64,000 nt of DNA from Sphingomonas telluris (GTDB taxonomy: Bacteria > Pseudomonadota > Alphaproteobacteria > Sphingomonadales > Sphingomonadaceae), in contig NZ_JAKZHW010000002.1 of NCBI RefSeq assembly GCF_022568775.1, forward strand, positions 695,501 through 759,500, read 5' to 3'. Positions 36,009 through 45,807 of the stretch are shown in pieces. A program made the position numbers and the translations under genes. The first letter of the stretch is position 1. Every line of letters begins with the position of its first letter. The notes under the pieces were generated by a model, which saw nothing but the letters and a program-made list of their open reading frames with translations, was not told the origin of the DNA and ran no database searches.

Positions 36009-37010
36009 ATGGATAGTCGGCATCGCGCTTCGGCACGAGCCGCATTGGTGGAGCGAGGGGTCATGTCTACGGTGTTGGCGGCGACGTCGGGTTTATTCCG
36101 CGACCGCGACTTTTTCGTCCATGACGGCGCGCAGCTCCGTCGATTCCGGCTTTCGGCCACGATTCAGATCCTCGCTTTCGTAGGCCTTTTGGCTCTCGTC
36201 GCATGGTCGAGCTATGCGCTCGCCCGCGTCCTGACCCCAGCACAGCCCGTCGCCCAGATTGCCCAGACCTCCCAGTATTCTGCTCAGCTTGCGAAGCTCG
36301 CTGCAGAGACCGAGCGCCGCGTTCAAGTCATCGAGCAACGCCAGCGCGCTCTCGCCGCTGCACTCGCCAGCGAGAACATCGACTCCGCAACGCTCGAGCG
36401 CCTTGGCTTCACGCCGGCCTCCGCGACTGATGGCCGCGGCGGTCCGTTCGACGCCGCCAACGGCGATCCCACGTTCAAGCAGCTCTTCAGCAGCTGGAAG
36501 AAGCTCGACAATCTCGCGTCGGGCGCAATTGCAGTTCCTTCGGACAAGCCGGTGAAAACCGCCGCTTTCACCAGCGGCTACGGCGTCCGTTCCGATCCCT
36601 TCCGTGGCTCTGCCGCGATGCACCCCGGCATCGATCTCGCCGGCCCCTACGGCACGCCGATTTACGCGACCGCGGACGGCACCGTGCTTCGCGCCGGCTG
36701 GAACAATGGCGGCTACGGCAATCTGATCGAGGTCGACCACGGCCGCGGCATTGCCACGCGCTATGGCCACCTGTCGCAGGTCCTGGTTCACGCCGGCGAC
36801 CGCATCACGCGCGGTCAACTGATCGCCCGCATGGGCTCGACGGGCCGCTCGACCGGCAGCCACCTGCACTACGAAGTGCGGATCGATGGCCGCCCGGTGA
36901 ACCCGATCCCCTTCATGAAGTCGACGGACTATCTCGTCGCCATGCAGAAGAATGCCGGCACGCATTCGATGGACCAGGTCGCTCTCGGCGGACCGAGCGG
37001 CGGCAAGTAA
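36009..37010 (+). CDS. M23-family (LytM) endopeptidase
   Basis: Predicted peptidoglycan DD-endopeptidase or divisome activator anchored in the inner membrane. One N-terminal helix (ATIQILAFVGLLALVAWSSYAL) precedes a coiled-coil (AQLAKLAAETERRVQVIEQRQRAL). The LytM domain has the zinc ligands in MHPGIDLAGPYGTPIY (H-x3-D) and GSHLHYEVRIDG (H-x-H), so it looks catalytically active. The start is ambiguous: ATG 36009 or ATG 36063, both keep the helix. Confidence 0.87.
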   Translation: MDSRHRASARAALVERGVMSTVLAATSGLFRDRDFFVHDGAQLRRFRLSATIQILAFVGLLALVAWSSYALARVLTPAQPVAQIAQTSQYSAQLAKLAAETERRVQVIEQRQRALAAALASENIDSATLERLGFTPASATDGRGGPFDAANGDPTFKQLFSSWKKLDNLASGAIAVPSDKPVKTAAFTSGYGVRSDPFRGSAAMHPGIDLAGPYGTPIYATADGTVLRAGWNNGGYGNLIEVDHGRGIATRYGHLSQVLVHAGDRITRGQLIARMGSTGRSTGSHLHYEVRIDGRPVNPIPFMKSTDYLVAMQKNAGTHSMDQVALGGPSGGK

Positions 37011-37058
37011 GACCGGGCGCGCTTGCCGCACAGGCGGCGCCTCCCTATCTCGCTTCTC

Positions 37059-37391
37059 GTGAGCGAGCCCCAAATCACCCTGACTGAAAGCGCTGCGAAG
37101 CGCGTCGCCTGGATCGCGGCGCGCCAGTCCAAGCCTGCTATCCTGCGCCTTGCGGTCGATGGCGGCGGCTGCGCCGGGTTCACCTATAAGTTCGAGCTGG
37201 CCGATGCGCCGGACGAAGAGGATTCGATTGCGGAGACCGACGGCGTGAAGCTGGTCGTCGATCCGATGAGCCTGGACCTGGTGCGCGGGTCCGCCGTCGA
37301 TTTCGTCGAGGATCTCGGCGGGGCCTCTTTCAAGGTGACCAATCCGAACGCGGCCTCGGGCTGCGGCTGCGGCTCGAGCTTCTCCGTTTGA
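37059..37391 (+). CDS. erpA: A-type iron-sulfur carrier (ErpA/IscA-like)
   Basis: Scaffold or carrier for Fe-S clusters. From GTG 37059 it is 110 residues. The three Cys are in GGGCAGFTYKF and SGCGCGSSF, the standard C-x~63-C-x-C pattern. ITLTESAAKRVAWIAARQ is the N-terminal helix. Whether it is ErpA, IscA or SufA cannot be settled from sequence alone. The stop overlaps the xth start by 4 nt. Confidence 0.88.
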   Translation: MSEPQITLTESAAKRVAWIAARQSKPAILRLAVDGGGCAGFTYKFELADAPDEEDSIAETDGVKLVVDPMSLDLVRGSAVDFVEDLGGASFKVTNPNAASGCGCGSSFSV

Positions 37392-38161
37392 AGCTGACGA
37401 CTTTTAACGTGAACGGCATTCGGGCGCGCCTGCCGCGCCTGCTCGAATGGCTCGACCGCGAGAAGCCGGACGTGGTGTGCTTGCAGGAGCTGAAGTGCGC
37501 GGACGACGCGCTTCCGATCGCCGACATCGAAGGCGCTGGATACGGCGCTGTCTGGCACGGCCAGAAGGGCTTCAACGGGGTCGCGATCCTCGTGAAGGGC
37601 GATACGCCGGAAATCCGCCGCGTCGGCCTTCCCGGCGATCCCGACGACACGCATAGCCGCTACATCGAGGCGGAAGCATGCGGGCTGGTGGTCGCCTCGC
37701 TCTACCTTCCGAACGGCAATCCGATCGGCACCGAGAAGTTCGATTACAAGCTCAACTGGATGCAGCGGCTGGAAGAGCATGCCGCGACGCTCCTCGCGGA
37801 CGAACGGCCGACGATCCTGGCGGGGGACTGGAACGTGGTCCCTGAGGACCGCGACGTCTTCTCGATGCGCGCCGCAGCCAATGATGCGCTGGTGCAGCCC
37901 GAAACGCGCAACCAGTGGCGGCGGATCATGAACCAGGGTTGGACTGACGCGCTGCGCGCATATCACCCGCAGGACGCGCATCTCTACACGTTCTGGGACT
38001 ACACGGCAGGCTGCTGGCAGCGTGACGCCGGTTTTCGCATCGACCATTTGCTGTGCTCTCCCGAAGCCGCGGACCGCTTGCAGGGCGCCGGCGTCGACAA
38101 GTGGGCGAGGGCGGAAGAGAAAGCGTCGGACCACGCGCCGACCTGGGTCGAACTCGCCTAA
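37388..38161 (+). CDS. xth: Exodeoxyribonuclease III
   Basis: AP endonuclease and 3'-phosphodiesterase for base-excision repair. The 257 residues contain KLTTFNVNGIRARLPRLLEW, the metal-binding Glu in CLQELKC, LAGDWNVVPEDRDVF and the C-terminal catalytic SDHAPTWVEL. Start TTG 37388 overlaps the upstream stop as TTGA. Confidence 0.93.
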   Translation: MKLTTFNVNGIRARLPRLLEWLDREKPDVVCLQELKCADDALPIADIEGAGYGAVWHGQKGFNGVAILVKGDTPEIRRVGLPGDPDDTHSRYIEAEACGLVVASLYLPNGNPIGTEKFDYKLNWMQRLEEHAATLLADERPTILAGDWNVVPEDRDVFSMRAAANDALVQPETRNQWRRIMNQGWTDALRAYHPQDAHLYTFWDYTAGCWQRDAGFRIDHLLCSPEAADRLQGAGVDKWARAEEKASDHAPTWVELA

Positions 38162-38257
38162 GCATCGGCCCTACAAGGATGACCTTACCTTTGGTGAATG
38201 GTCCTGATCCACGTTAACAGCTACAGATCGTGACCTGGGTAACCGGGGAGAATCGCG

Positions 38258-40426
38258 ATGTCGTTCACGCGTGTGTGGGTTTCTTGCGCCGTCCTTCTAG
38301 CCAGCACTGCTCTTCAACATCAGGCATTCGCGGCTCCTGCCTCTCGACCGGCACCGCCGCCCGCGAAGCCGGTCACGGAGACGCATTTCGGCACCAAGAT
38401 CACCGATCCCTACCGGTACATGGAGGATGAGAAGGACGCGTCGGTCGTCGACTGGATGAAGGCCGAAGGCCGCTATTCGCGCGCCTTCCTCGACGCTCTT
38501 CCGGGTCACGCGGACATGCTCTCCAGGTTGAGCGCGTTCACCGGCTCATTCGATTTCGTGAACTCGATTCAGCAGGCCGGCGGCCGAACCTTTTATGAGG
38601 AGCGCTCGCCTGGCGCGGACAATTTCGACCTGCTCGTGCGCAACCCGGACGGGACGACCAAGAAGCTGGTCGACGTCGCGGCGCTCCGCGCTGCCAACGG
38701 CGGCAAGGCAATGGCGCTCAACTATTTCCAGCCTTCGCAGGACGGCTCGAAAGTCGCCGTGGGACTGTCCGAAGGAGGCTCCGAGAACGCCAAGCTCACG
38801 GTCATAGACGTGGCCACGGGTAAGACGATTGCGGGACCGATCGAGCGCGCTCAATTCGGAGCGAACAACTGGACGCCCGACGGCACCAAGATGTTCGTCC
38901 ACATCTTCCAGGAACTCGCGCCGGGCGCCTCCTCGATCAACAAGTACAAGAACAGCCGGACGTACGTATGGGATCTGCAGAATCCGCCTGTTCCGGTGCT
39001 CGGAAAGGGCGTTGGGACGCTTGCGTTCACCGAGGATGAGTTCCCCTTGATCGCGACGACGCCGGGGAGCGATCTCGCGCTCGCAATTAGCGCTAACGGC
39101 GTCCAGAACGAGATCGCCCTGTGGACGGCGCCGCTATCCGATGCGCTGAAACCCAATGTCGCCTGGAAGCCGCTCGCGGCGCGTTCGGACGACGTCACCA
39201 ACGCCGCGATTTCGGGCAACCGCATCTACCTGCTCAGCCACAAGGACGCCCCGACCTTCCAGGTGCTATCGATGGAAGCCGGTCAGCACATCTCCGACGC
39301 CAAGGTCATCGTCCCAGCGCAACCCGGTCGCCTCATCGAATCCATCTCTGCCGCCGCCGACGGGCTGTATGTTCGTGCGCGCCGCGGCGTTTATTCGGAG
39401 CTCTTCAAGGTACCGCTCGATGGCGGGCCCGAGCAGGCGCTGCCCCTTCCGTTCAAGGGGTCGATCAGCGAACTGTTTGCCGATCCGCGCGAGCCCGGAG
39501 CCATTATCCAGGTGGAGGGTTGGACCACTCCGCCGACGACGCTCGCCTTCGCGCCGTCGACCGGCCAGTTCACCGATCTGAAGCTGGGGATGACTCCTGC
39601 GGGCTTCGATCCGAAGCAGTTCCGCATCGAGGACCTCACGGCCAAAGCGGCAGACGGAACGGCCATTCCGCTGAGCTATCTGACCGCGGCCGGCGGAACG
39701 CATCCGCGACCGCTGTTGCTGTGGGCTTACGGCTCATACGGCATCTCCCAATTCCCCGGTTTCGGCTCGCGCGTGAACATGACCCTTCGCGAGGGCATCG
39801 ATTACGCCGTCTGCCACGTTCGCGGCGGCGGCGAGCTGGGCGAGACCTGGCGTCTCGGCGGCAAGGACGCCAACAAGCCCAACACGTGGCTCGACCTGAT
39901 CGCCTGCGCGGAAGACGTGATCGCCCGCGGCTATACGACCAAGTCCATGCTGTTCATCGGCGGCGGCTCTGCAGGGGGAATCACAATGGGCCGAGCGATG
40001 GAGTCGAGGCCCGACCTCTTCGCTGGCGTGTTCGACTTGGTGCCGTCCGCCAATCCACTCCGGATGGAGTTCTCGCTCAGCGGACCAGCGAACATCCCGG
40101 AATTCGGCTCGATCAAGACCGAGCAGGGATTCAAGAACCTGCTGGCGATGGACTCGATCTATCACTTGAAGCCGGGCACGCACTACCCGCCGATCATGAT
40201 CACGACCGGCCTCAACGACCCGCGCGTGTCCAGCTGGGAACCGGCCAAGCTGACGGCGAGCCTCTTGGCTTCGGGCACGAAGAACCCGGTGCTCCTGCGC
40301 GTGGACGAGGATGCGGGTCACGGCATCGGCTCAACGAAGACGCAGAGCGACGAGCTCTACGCCGACATCCTGACGTTCATCAAATGGCGTCTCGCGCAGA
40401 ATGGAGGCGTTGCTTCGGCGAAATAG
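38258..40426 (+). CDS. Exported prolyl oligopeptidase (S9A)
   Basis: Serine peptidase of 722 residues with a signal peptide (VSCAVLLASTALQHQAFA). The N-terminal beta-propeller begins at TDPYRYMEDEKDASVVDWM. The catalytic Ser is S571 in GGGSAGGITMG; Asp D654 in GLNDPRV and His H688 in DAGHGIGS complete the triad. Upstream is a TAACAGC...GTAACCGGGGAG region with a fair ribosome site. Periplasmic peptide degradation is the likely role. Confidence 0.92.
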   Translation: MSFTRVWVSCAVLLASTALQHQAFAAPASRPAPPPAKPVTETHFGTKITDPYRYMEDEKDASVVDWMKAEGRYSRAFLDALPGHADMLSRLSAFTGSFDFVNSIQQAGGRTFYEERSPGADNFDLLVRNPDGTTKKLVDVAALRAANGGKAMALNYFQPSQDGSKVAVGLSEGGSENAKLTVIDVATGKTIAGPIERAQFGANNWTPDGTKMFVHIFQELAPGASSINKYKNSRTYVWDLQNPPVPVLGKGVGTLAFTEDEFPLIATTPGSDLALAISANGVQNEIALWTAPLSDALKPNVAWKPLAARSDDVTNAAISGNRIYLLSHKDAPTFQVLSMEAGQHISDAKVIVPAQPGRLIESISAAADGLYVRARRGVYSELFKVPLDGGPEQALPLPFKGSISELFADPREPGAIIQVEGWTTPPTTLAFAPSTGQFTDLKLGMTPAGFDPKQFRIEDLTAKAADGTAIPLSYLTAAGGTHPRPLLLWAYGSYGISQFPGFGSRVNMTLREGIDYAVCHVRGGGELGETWRLGGKDANKPNTWLDLIACAEDVIARGYTTKSMLFIGGGSAGGITMGRAMESRPDLFAGVFDLVPSANPLRMEFSLSGPANIPEFGSIKTEQGFKNLLAMDSIYHLKPGTHYPPIMITTGLNDPRVSSWEPAKLTASLLASGTKNPVLLRVDEDAGHGIGSTKTQSDELYADILTFIKWRLAQNGGVASAK

Positions 40427-40881
40427 CGCGCCTCTCTCGGAGCCGTCAGAGGTTCTTTAGCAGCCAGCATCTGATCTGAGTCGCGAGCGAACGTCCATTC
40501 AAAATGGTCAGGCATAACTCTAGGCTTAGGACCGAGGATTCGGGATCAGTCGGTCGAGCGCTGTTCCAAGCGTGCCATATGACCACGCAAAGGCACGATA
40601 GAAGCGCAGCATATGTCGCGCCCACCTAATGTAGGCGCGGGGCGCGTTGGTCGTGCGAGCGAACCGGAAAATCCGATGGCTCCACTTTGCTATATGGAAT
40701 CTCAGCCGGAAAACGAACTTGCGGCGGAGTGGAAGGTTAGCAACAGACGTTACGACGACACCGCTTTTGTCCGTCTCTCCCCAAGGCCGCGCGAATTCAC
40801 GCGCGTTTCACGTTTCCCTAGCGCTGTACTGACGGCCGTTATGCCTATGCTCGTCATGCCGCAGCAGCGAGGAGGCGAGCA
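40427..40881. other. 455-bp intergenic region, no supported gene
   Basis: Base composition is less GC-rich than the flanks. An ORF at 40613-40885 overlaps the next start but reads as unstructured sequence with no matching neighbour, so I do not call it. No hairpin with a T run and no known RNA motif was seen. The GAGGAGG just before 40882 is the ribosome site for the RTX gene. Confidence 0.4.
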
Positions 40882-42063
40882 TTGACGACGACCACGCTCA
40901 CCGATGGCCCCGATGTCTTCACCACGACCTGGCGGTCGTCCGAAGATGTGCTCTTCCTCAACGTCTACATGCTCGGTGGAGACGACCGGTTCAGCAATGT
41001 CGGCTGGGGATCGCTCAGGATCTATTTGGGCGCTGGAAACGACTATGCCCTCATCAACCCCTGCTATCAGGCGATCGTCTACGGCGAAGCAGGTGACGAT
41101 ACGGTCGATGCGAATCTCAATTCCCCGCTCACGTTCTACGGGGGCGACGGGGCCGACCGCGTCAATTTCCTCAAGTCATCCTTCTTCGTCACTATCGACG
41201 GCGGGCCAGGAAACGACAGCTTCTACGCCAACAACTTCACGATCGGAGGCTCGATAAAGGGCGGGGCTGGAGACGACATTTTCAGAGGCTTCGGCAATTA
41301 CGGGGGTTACAAGCCGACATTGGCGGGTGGGCCTGGCAATGACACCTACTTCGTCAACCCAGCCGCCGTCCCCAGCTTGGTGGAGAGTGCTGGCGAAGGT
41401 ACTGACACCGTACGCACGAAGAGCAGCTACACACTACCCACCGGCGTCAGCATCGAGCGACTCCTTGCCAACGATTCTCTCTCCACTGCCGCCATCAATC
41501 TTACGGGAAACGAGCTCGCGAACGTCATTAACGGCAATGCCGGTCCTAATGTGCTGAAGGGCCAAGCCGGCTCCGACACGCTCCACGGCCTCGGAGGCAA
41601 CGACACCTTAATTGGCGGGCCGGGCAACGACCTTCTCTACGGCGGGAAGGGCGACGATTGGATCCGGGTCGTGAGCTCGAACGATGGAGCCGATCGCACT
41701 TATGGCGATTTGGGCGCAGACTTTATCGAGCTGACAATCGGCGACGTCATTGCCTATTCGTCATGGCAGCAATCCAGCCCCGATTTTGGCCGGGACACGG
41801 GTGTCACCCAGCAAAGAGGCGACCCCTGGACGGTCGACTTCACGGGATTCGACGCGAATCTCGCGCTGGCCGGTGTCCAGAAGCTGGTGTTCGATGCGAA
41901 CGACAGCACGCCCGAAGCTGGCGAACTTTCGTACCTCAAAGGCGGGCTCTTCGGTGTCCAAGTCATAGGGCTGCAGGCCAACGTGGATAGCGATCCTCAG
42001 GCCGAGTTCATCCTGTACTTCGGCTGGGAAGCCCAAGCGCCGCCAAGCCTCATATTCGGCTAG
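40882..42063 (+). CDS. RTX-type calcium-binding repeat protein
   Basis: This 393-residue predicted secreted protein has no N-terminal signal peptide, as for type I secretion substrates. Glycine/aspartate nonapeptides appear from the start (LGGDDRF, LGAGNDY, YGEAGDD, GGAGDDIF, GGPGNDTYF) and cluster at about 225-260 (GLGGNDTLIGGPGNDLLYGG). The C-terminus is hydrophobic (FILYFGWEAQAPPSLIFG), as in T1SS signals. TTG 40882 follows GAGGAGGCGAGCA. No T1SS transporter is in the window. No lipase or protease domain is visible, so the activity is unknown. Confidence 0.82.
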   Translation: MTTTTLTDGPDVFTTTWRSSEDVLFLNVYMLGGDDRFSNVGWGSLRIYLGAGNDYALINPCYQAIVYGEAGDDTVDANLNSPLTFYGGDGADRVNFLKSSFFVTIDGGPGNDSFYANNFTIGGSIKGGAGDDIFRGFGNYGGYKPTLAGGPGNDTYFVNPAAVPSLVESAGEGTDTVRTKSSYTLPTGVSIERLLANDSLSTAAINLTGNELANVINGNAGPNVLKGQAGSDTLHGLGGNDTLIGGPGNDLLYGGKGDDWIRVVSSNDGADRTYGDLGADFIELTIGDVIAYSSWQQSSPDFGRDTGVTQQRGDPWTVDFTGFDANLALAGVQKLVFDANDSTPEAGELSYLKGGLFGVQVIGLQANVDSDPQAEFILYFGWEAQAPPSLIFG

Positions 42064-42107
42064 TTTCCGCCGTGCTCGCAGGTTGAAGCTGGCGACTGGG
42101 GAAGCTT

Positions 42108-43253
42108 TCAAAGCGCCTTCTCGTAGATCCGGTAGCGGTGATTGATGAAGGCGCCCGGAAGCTGGGCGATCGACAGCATTCCCTTGTTGTCTTCCAGGAT
42201 CCAGCCGAACTCGCCCTGCGTGGCGCCGAATTTCGTTACGGCGTCGCGGCGGGTGAATTCGATCATCATGAAGGCGAGTTGGCTGGCGAGCCGCGATCCA
42301 TGGAGCTTTTTGGCGACGCCCATCAGCGGGACGCGCAGGCGCCGCGTGCGCGGCTTGCGCAAGCGCCAAAGCAGCTTGATGAAGTTGAAGGGGAACAGCT
42401 CGCCGTTGAGGTCCTTCGTCAGCTCGTTGATGTCCGGGATGGTGAGCATGAAAGCCACCGGTTCGCCGTCCAGCTCGGCGACCCGCACCAGCTCGCTGAA
42501 GATGATCGGCTTCAGCTTCTTGCCGGCGTAGGCGATCTCGGCCTCGGTGAGGGGGACGTAGCCCCAATTGCTGGACCAAGCGTCGTTGAGCAGGTTCAGG
42601 ATCAGGCGCGCTTCCTCGTCGAACTTCGACTTGTCGACCAGGCGAATGCGGATGCGCGGATTTCGCTCGCCCGCGGCGATCAACCGGTTGATCAGCGGGT
42701 CCTCCCAGTCCGAAATGTCTAGCGAGTAGGTGACGAGGTCCTTCGCCTTCTCGTAGCCCGCGGCTTCGACCCAGCCCTGATATTCCGGCTTGTGATGCCC
42801 CATCATGGCCGTCGGGGCTTCGTCGAAACCCTCGATCTCCAGTCCCGGCTCATCCCAGATGGACAGGCTGAACGGCCCGAGCGCCCTGGTCATGCCTTGC
42901 TGCCGAAGCCACGCCTCGGCGGTAGCGATCAGCTCGGACGCAGCCTCGGCATCGAGGGCTTCGAACATGCCCCATTGGCCGGTGCCTCCGCCCATATGTT
43001 TGAGCACGAGGTCGTCGACTTGTGCGCTGATGCGCCCGACGAACTTCTCGCCGCGGTACGCCAGCCAGAATTGCGCCCGCGCATGTTCGAACCACGGATT
43101 CTTCTTAGGGTTGAGAAGGCCGTGGACCTCGTCCTTGAGCGGCGGGACCCAGGCGGGATCGTCCTTGTAGACCTCCCACGCGAAGTCGACGAACGCCTTG
43201 CGGCCTCTCTTCACAAGCTCGAGCGGACGGATGGTCAGAGGCTGGGGGTTCAT
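42108..43253 (-). CDS. GNAT-like conserved protein (YghO-like)
   Basis: This 381-residue cytosolic protein is widespread in proteobacteria and folds as a GNAT-like acyltransferase by my reading: FVDFAWEVYKDDPAWVPPL at the N-terminus, ARAQFWLAYRGEKFVGRISAQVDD, and the C-terminal half AELDGEPVAFMLTIPDINEL. Characteristic PFSLSIWDEPGLEIEGFDEAP lies in the centre. Activity unknown. Divergent from the desaturase. Confidence 0.75.
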   Translation of the reverse strand: MNPQPLTIRPLELVKRGRKAFVDFAWEVYKDDPAWVPPLKDEVHGLLNPKKNPWFEHARAQFWLAYRGEKFVGRISAQVDDLVLKHMGGGTGQWGMFEALDAEAASELIATAEAWLRQQGMTRALGPFSLSIWDEPGLEIEGFDEAPTAMMGHHKPEYQGWVEAAGYEKAKDLVTYSLDISDWEDPLINRLIAAGERNPRIRIRLVDKSKFDEEARLILNLLNDAWSSNWGYVPLTEAEIAYAGKKLKPIIFSELVRVAELDGEPVAFMLTIPDINELTKDLNGELFPFNFIKLLWRLRKPRTRRLRVPLMGVAKKLHGSRLASQLAFMMIEFTRRDAVTKFGATQGEFGWILEDNKGMLSIAQLPGAFINHRYRIYEKAL

Positions 43254-43353
43254 GGCCGTTGGCTAGCCGCTCGCCGCTCCTTGCGCCAGCATGCCCTTTG
43301 AACGCCACGATAGCGCCACTATCTCTTGGCAATCGGGAACTACCGGAAAAATC

Positions 43354-44445
43354 ATGGCAAACACGGCAATCCTGGAACGCAATGCGGTCGAGGCTGCGGA
43401 CAAGCAGCACGTATTCGCGCGCGCCGACGACAAGACGATGCTCAAGGCCGCGGCGGACCTGACCCGCGACCTCAACGTCGCTCGTCCGGCGATCTACTGG
43501 GCCGACCTCGCGGCTTCGGCGGTGGTTGGCTATGCGGCGATGTTCGCGGCGATGTTCGTTCATTCGACCTCGTTGGCGATTGTTGCCGGTTTCGTAGCGA
43601 TCCTCGCGCTCTATCGTGCGGGCAGCTTCATCCACGAGCTGACGCACCTGAAGCCGAACGCCGTTCCCGGCTTCCGCTTCGTCTGGAACCTGATCGTCGG
43701 CATTCCGCTGCTGGTACCGTCCTTCATGTACGAAGGCGTCCACAATCAACATCATGCCAAGCGCTATTACGGCACGCTCAACGATCCCGAATATCTGCCC
43801 TTGGCGCTGATGAAGCCCTGGACCCTGCCGGTGTTCATGATCGCCGCGCTCCTCGCGCCGATCGGCATGCTGATCCGCTTCGGCGTTCTTGCGCCGCTTA
43901 CGCTGCTTTCGCCAAAGCTGCGCGATGCCGTGGTGGCGAAATATTCGGGCCTTCAGATCAATCCTAAGTTCCGCCGTCCGCAGCCGGAAGGCGAGTTCCG
44001 GCGGCAGTGGCTGGCGATGGAAATCGCGGCAAGCATCTGGGCGATCGCGCTCTTGGCGATGGTCGCGACTGGCGTGATCCCGCTGCGTCCCTTCGTGATC
44101 TTCCTTGGCATTTCTTCGGGCGTGATGTTCCTCAATCAGATTCGCACGCTCGTTGCGCACCTGTGGGAGAATGACGGCGAGCCGATGACGGTGACCGCGC
44201 AGTTCCTGGACAGCGTCAACGTTCCGCCGCCTTCGACCCTGCCAATCTTCTGGGCTCCGGTCGGGCTGCGTTATCACGCGCTGCACCACCTGCTGCCGGG
44301 CCTACCGTATCACGCGTTGGGCGAGGCGCATCGCCGCCTTTGCGCAGCGCTCGATGAGCAGTCGGTCTACCATGATTCCACCCACCGTGGCCTGTCGCCG
44401 CTGGTTGGCCGCCTCGCTTCGAGCAGCTGGCGCAATCACGCCTAG
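43354..44445 (+). CDS. Membrane fatty acid desaturase
   Basis: Di-iron desaturase or hydroxylase of about 363 residues from ATG 43354. The three His boxes are HELTH, HNQHHAKR and YHALHHLLPGLPYHALGEAHRRL. Hydrophobic helices precede box 1 and lie between boxes 2 and 3. The exact bond and substrate cannot be told; sphingolipid or phospholipid acyl chains are plausible. ATG 43291 is an alternative with a non-hydrophobic extension. Confidence 0.87.
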   Translation: MANTAILERNAVEAADKQHVFARADDKTMLKAAADLTRDLNVARPAIYWADLAASAVVGYAAMFAAMFVHSTSLAIVAGFVAILALYRAGSFIHELTHLKPNAVPGFRFVWNLIVGIPLLVPSFMYEGVHNQHHAKRYYGTLNDPEYLPLALMKPWTLPVFMIAALLAPIGMLIRFGVLAPLTLLSPKLRDAVVAKYSGLQINPKFRRPQPEGEFRRQWLAMEIAASIWAIALLAMVATGVIPLRPFVIFLGISSGVMFLNQIRTLVAHLWENDGEPMTVTAQFLDSVNVPPPSTLPIFWAPVGLRYHALHHLLPGLPYHALGEAHRRLCAALDEQSVYHDSTHRGLSPLVGRLASSSWRNHA

Positions 44446-44452
44446 TTAGAGG

Positions 44453-44647
44453 CTATTCGAACTCCATCAGACGCAGCTTCACCGGCTGTCCGTCTCTGAT
44501 GGCGACGACCTCCCGTCGCTGCTTCGCTGGAAGCTTCAGCCAATCGTCCTTGGACACGCGTACTGGCCGCAAAATGCGCACGGTTGCGCGCGCCTGCGGT
44601 GTGGCGGTGGGCATGGCCGAAGCGGCAAGGGCGGCGAGCAATAACAC
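44453..44647 (-). CDS. Small exported protein
   Basis: This 64-residue ORF has a hydrophobic start (MLLLAALAASAMPTATPQA) that looks like a signal peptide with cleavage after about residue 20. The rest (TVRILRPVRVSKDDWLKLPAK, then REVVAIRDGQPVKLRLMEFE) is compact and charged. The start is GTG 44647. Family not recognised. Confidence 0.6.
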   Translation of the reverse strand: MLLLAALAASAMPTATPQARATVRILRPVRVSKDDWLKLPAKQRREVVAIRDGQPVKLRLMEFE

Positions 44648-44706
44648 CGCCGATCATTCGTCAGATCAGGCTTAATCGCTGCCTGCACTTTGCTCCGGAA
44701 CGGATT

Positions 44707-45807
44707 CTACTCTTCCGAGCGGAACAGGACCGTCTCTCCGACCAGCAGGAAGAGCAGGAACGGAGCCCAGGCCGCGAGGAAGGGCGGATAGGCACCCACG
44801 TTGCCCATCGCGATGCTGAAATTGTCGGCGACGAAATAGGCGAAGCCGAGCGCCATGCCGATGCATGCACGCAGGAGCACCTGTCCCGACCGGGCTAGGC
44901 CGAACGCCGCAATGGCTGCCAAGAGCGGCATCAGCAACGTCGACAGGGGTCCGGTGATCTTGTGCCACAAGCCGGCCTTGGCTTCGTCCGCCGGACGTCC
45001 CGCAAGCTCAAGCTGAGAGATGCGCTCCTTCAACGTCCAGAAATCGAGCTGGTCGGGATCGACCTTCGCGAGGGTCAGTTGCTCCGGCTGGAGACCCGCG
45101 AGGGCCTGCATGTCCGGCACCTTTCGGATCATGCTCATGGTCGAGTCATAGACTTTGACACCCGTCAGCTTCCATTCGCCGTTCTCCGGCGTGGCGCGGT
45201 CGGCGCGGACGATGCGTTCCAGGACGCCATTGGTGCCGCGATCGTAGATGGTCAGCCCGTCGACGTGAAAGCTGGATCCGTGTCCGCCGACCATCTTCGC
45301 CTGGATCAGGTCGTCGCCCTGAAGCAGCCATACGTTGGACAGAATGCCGCTTTCAGGCGGCACGGGCTTGTAGTCGTTGTCGCTCCACGCCGTGACCTGT
45401 CGGTTCGCGTTCACCACCACGCGCTCATTGAAGAAGAAGAGGCCACCGCCGATGACGAGGCTCGCGAGGATCAATGGCGCCAGCATCTGGTGCGCCGAGA
45501 TGCCCGCGGCCTTCATGGCGACGACCTCGCTATGCTGGTTCAGCCCTGTGAAAGCGATCAAAGTTCCCAGCAGCACTGCAAAGGGCAGGAACCTCGAAAT
45601 CAACAGCGGGAGCCGGAGCGCGACATAATGCCAAAGCTGCGCCTCGCCGTTGCCGGGCACCGCAAGAATCTTGCTGGACTCGCCGAGCAGATCGAGCGTC
45701 ATCAGCACAAGAACGAGCGCGACAAGCACTGCGAGGCTTCGGGTGACAAACAGCCTCACCGTGTAAAAGGCGAGCTGCTTCGACGGGAAGAAGTGCAGGT
45801 TGATCAT
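44707..45807 (-). CDS. lptG: LPS export permease LptG
   Basis: Membrane subunit of the LptB2FG transporter that extracts lipopolysaccharide-type lipids from the inner membrane. The 366 residues have the YjgP/YjgQ pattern: N-terminal helices (FVTRSLAVLVALVLVLMTLDL), LNQHSEVVAMKAAGISAHQMLAPLI, a periplasmic beta-jellyroll in the centre and C-terminal helices (GPLSTLLMPLLAAIAAFGLA). The ATG overlaps the lptF stop as ATGA. Sphingomonads that lack LPS often keep this exporter. Confidence 0.9.
   Translation of the reverse strand: MINLHFFPSKQLAFYTVRLFVTRSLAVLVALVLVLMTLDLLGESSKILAVPGNGEAQLWHYVALRLPLLISRFLPFAVLLGTLIAFTGLNQHSEVVAMKAAGISAHQMLAPLILASLVIGGGLFFFNERVVVNANRQVTAWSDNDYKPVPPESGILSNVWLLQGDDLIQAKMVGGHGSSFHVDGLTIYDRGTNGVLERIVRADRATPENGEWKLTGVKVYDSTMSMIRKVPDMQALAGLQPEQLTLAKVDPDQLDFWTLKERISQLELAGRPADEAKAGLWHKITGPLSTLLMPLLAAIAAFGLARSGQVLLRACIGMALGFAYFVADNFSIAMGNVGAYPPFLAAWAPFLLFLLVGETVLFRSEE

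Noticed and set aside
40613..40885. A 90-residue frame ending in the TTGA of the RTX gene
   Set aside because: Despite the stop/start overlap, the sequence has no ribosome site, no motif and non-coding-like composition.
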